Below, in pieces: positions 62,739 through 64,000 of a stretch of DNA of 64,000 bases; position 1 is the stretch's first letter, and every line of letters starts with the position of its first letter. Position numbers and translations under genes: made by a program. The DNA lies in assembly GCF_007474545.1 (NCBI RefSeq), contig NZ_VKOG01000007.1, positions 1-64,000 of the forward strand, in the 5' to 3' direction. The notes below the pieces were generated by a model that saw only the letters and a program-made list of their open reading frames with translations, had not been told where the DNA came from and ran no database searches. This DNA comes from Chryseobacterium binzhouense (lineage in GTDB: Bacteria > Bacteroidota > Bacteroidia > Flavobacteriales > Weeksellaceae).

Positions 62739-63249
62739 ATGATAAAACATCTTAAAATTATAGAACATCATAAAGCGTCGATAGGAATCAGATTTATAAA
62801 TTTCGTAATTGACAGAATTGTAATTTATATATTATTTTTTTTGTTTGGATTATTTTTCTGCAGGATTATTTGAATTTTTCGGCGTAGAATTTTTTATTGA
62901 TATTACTTATCAATTAGCATCTTTAAGTAAATTTGAAGACATTCTGATAATGTTGACAACGTATCTTGTATATATTTTTATTATGGAATATTTTACAAAA
63001 GGAAGAACATTAGGAAAATATATTACCGGTAAAAAAGTAATGAGTCTTGATGGGTCAAGCCCAATATTTTATCAGTATCTGATTAGAACACTTTCCAGAA
63101 TTGTGCCCTTTGACGCTCTTTCATTTTTTGGCGTAAACGGGTGGCATGATTCGTGGAGTGACACAAGAGTAATTAACCTTAAAAAATATAACGCTGAATT
63201 ACAGCACAAAAGAGAAATTGATGAAATCGGCAGCAAAGAAATTGCCTGA
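62739..63249 (+). pseudogene. RDD-family membrane protein, frame broken in a T8 run
   Basis: ATG 62739 begins MIKHLKIIEHHKASIGIRFINFVIDRI, the standard N-terminus of RDD proteins (Arg...Asp-Arg), but the frame stops at 62871-62873 after 44 residues. The rest of the protein (FSAGLFEFFGVEF to the end) continues in another frame to 63249, including LVYIFIMEYFTKGRTLGKYITG. The frames meet in a run of eight T (62835-62842), and seven T would give one protein of about 169 residues. It is either inactivated, a sequencing error or switched by slippage. Confidence 0.85.
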
Positions 63250-63253
63250 AAAA

Positions 63254-63284
63254 TTTGTATCAAATGGAATTTTTGCTATATTTG
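63254..63284 (+). promoter_or_regulatory. Promoter of tRNA-Cys
   Basis: TTTG (63254-63257), 19 bases, TATATTTG (63277-63284), 13 bases before the tRNA. Confidence 0.85.
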
Positions 63285-63297
63285 CACCACTTAAAAC

Positions 63298-63368
63298 GGT
63301 GCTTTGGCCGAGCGGCTAGGCAGTGGTCTGCAACACCATCTACAGCGGTTCGAATCCGCTAGGCACCT
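63298..63368 (+). tRNA. tRNA-Cys (GCA)
   Basis: 71 bases. Acceptor GGTGCTT/AGGCACC, D-arm GCCGAGCGGCTAGGC, anticodon loop CTGCAAC (GCA), T-arm AGCGGTTCGAATCCGCT, discriminator T. CCA is not encoded. Confidence 0.96.
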
Positions 63369-63370
63369 CA

Positions 63371-63401
63371 AAAGCTTTCTCAACAGGAGAAAGCTTTTTT
63401 T
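63371..63401 (+). terminator. Terminator of tRNA-Cys
   Basis: AAAGCTTTCTC, loop AACAG, GAGAAAGCTTT, then TTTT. Confidence 0.92.
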
Positions 63402-63463
63402 GTTTTATCAATCTTTTATAGTTATCTTTCTATCTAAATTTTAATTAGCTTCAATAATAAAAA

Positions 63464-63835
63464 ATGGCATCAAAAATAGAACTTAGAGAAAATCTGAATA
63501 TAGAGATTTCTGAATCTGTGACTGCAGAAGAATTGTTTCAAAACACTGTACTTCGTCCTATTATCAAATTACAAAATGATATTTTGCTGACACACTTTTT
63601 TCATTATCTGAAAAATACGAAGATAAACTGGGAATCATTTTCCAGCGAAAAGCGGAATACATTTATCAAAAATAGTTTTCAGAAAGACAATATATTAAAA
63701 AATACATATATCGGAATGGTTATCGGGATGATGAATGTCGAAGAACTGCAGATATATTACACAGAAAATAAAATGTTTAATAAAAGAATCATTAACATGA
63801 TTACTGAAAGACTGAAAAGCCAGATTGTAGAATAG
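63464..63835 (+). CDS. Conserved-looking hypothetical protein
   Basis: 123 residues, no signal peptide or membrane helix; mostly helical, with ESVTAEELFQNTVLRPIIKLQNDILLTHFFHYL at the start. I do not recognise a family. Its context (after a tRNA, before a convergent tag-like gene) gives no function. Confidence 0.75.
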   Translation: MASKIELRENLNIEISESVTAEELFQNTVLRPIIKLQNDILLTHFFHYLKNTKINWESFSSEKRNTFIKNSFQKDNILKNTYIGMVIGMMNVEELQIYYTENKMFNKRIINMITERLKSQIVE

Positions 63836-63837
63836 AA

Positions 63838-64000
63838 CTATTCTTTTTTCCACATTGGTTTATGCTGTATAATTTCACGATTTACCCAGCAACTTTCTTC
63901 ATGAGCCCCTTTTAGAAAGCCGATACTCATTAAAAATTCGTTAACGATTTCTCCCCCTGTAAACTTGAATGTTTTTTTGAAAATCTTCATCCATTCCTGT
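63838..64000 (-). CDS. DNA-3-methyladenine glycosylase I (C-terminal end, partial)
   Basis: The last 53 codons before the stop at 63838-63840, running off the right edge. WMKIFKKTFKFTGGEIVNEFLMSIGFL and GAHEESCWV match the C-terminal region of Tag-type glycosylases, with the Cys and His of the zinc site. The enzyme removes 3-methyladenine from alkylated DNA. Only the end is visible, so I give no symbol. Confidence 0.75.
   Translation of the reverse strand, partial: QEWMKIFKKTFKFTGGEIVNEFLMSIGFLKGAHEESCWVNREIIQHKPMWKKE

Overview
The window looks like a chromosomal segment of a Bacteroidota bacterium of the class Flavobacteriia, most likely Chryseobacterium or a close relative (Weeksellaceae). 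Reasons visible in the sequence: AT-rich intergenic DNA, promoters of the Bacteroidota type (TTTG about 19-21 bases before TAnnTTTG) in front of several genes and tRNAs, a split transketolase, DUF6705-, DUF4136-, DUF5522- and DUF4403-like proteins, and many short lipoproteins with a Cys-Lys start to the mature chain. Most of the window is ordinary housekeeping DNA, with two accessory regions that stand out.

Region 1 (1-6900, minus strand) is a polymorphic-protein locus. A surface lipoprotein gene, now split by a frameshift into 6342-6767 and 5180-6358, ends in a C-terminal domain with a JAMM-like HxH...SxxD pattern. It is followed by four tandem, nearly identical small secreted proteins (2785-5160). 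Downstream lie two further copies of only the 3' part of the lipoprotein gene (cassette B 1876-2736, cassette A 440-1240). Each starts with a 140-224 bp stretch almost identical to the full gene, has no start codon, carries a different HxH-containing C-terminus, and is followed by one lipoprotein related to the four tandem genes. Two near-identical terminator hairpins precede the two cassettes. This is the arrangement of an expression locus with silent, recombination-ready C-terminal cassettes and cognate partner genes. A divergent XRE regulator (6909-7298) borders it.

Region 2 (7300-21450): hemL, a GH73/LysM glucosaminidase, an ACC-deaminase-like PLP enzyme, small conserved proteins, an HU gene with a 29-residue very basic protein, RNase G, a LuxR-type regulator with a degenerate receiver, a cysteine synthase/CBS-type enzyme, an FtsX-type permease, a NamZ-like (DUF1343) hydrolase, rpoN, and two identical tRNA-Asp genes.

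Region 3 (21700-28400) is an apparent surface-fibre operon: an AraC-type regulator, a 619-bp intergenic region with a palindromic operator-like pair, a canonical promoter and a strong terminator enclosing about 190 bases without an ORF (candidate small RNA), then a pilin-like protein, a PapD-like chaperone, a second fibre subunit and a 931-residue outer-membrane beta-barrel candidate usher. It resembles a non-classical chaperone-usher system.

Region 4 (28500-64000): housekeeping genes, including aroC, thyA, an M1 aminopeptidase, a serine hydrolase, an esterase, a UvrD/PcrA helicase, a PAS histidine kinase with its response regulator, an M16 protease pair, secG, a glycosyltransferase, recR, pepD, OsmC, a GNAT protein, a sodium:solute symporter, a GIY-YIG/DUF4357 protein, split transketolase, miaA, YicC, gmk, nadA, folB, a DUF4403 protein, an RDD membrane protein interrupted in a T8 tract, tRNA-Cys, and the end of a tag-like DNA glycosylase gene at the right edge. 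All functional names come from reading motifs; no database search was run.
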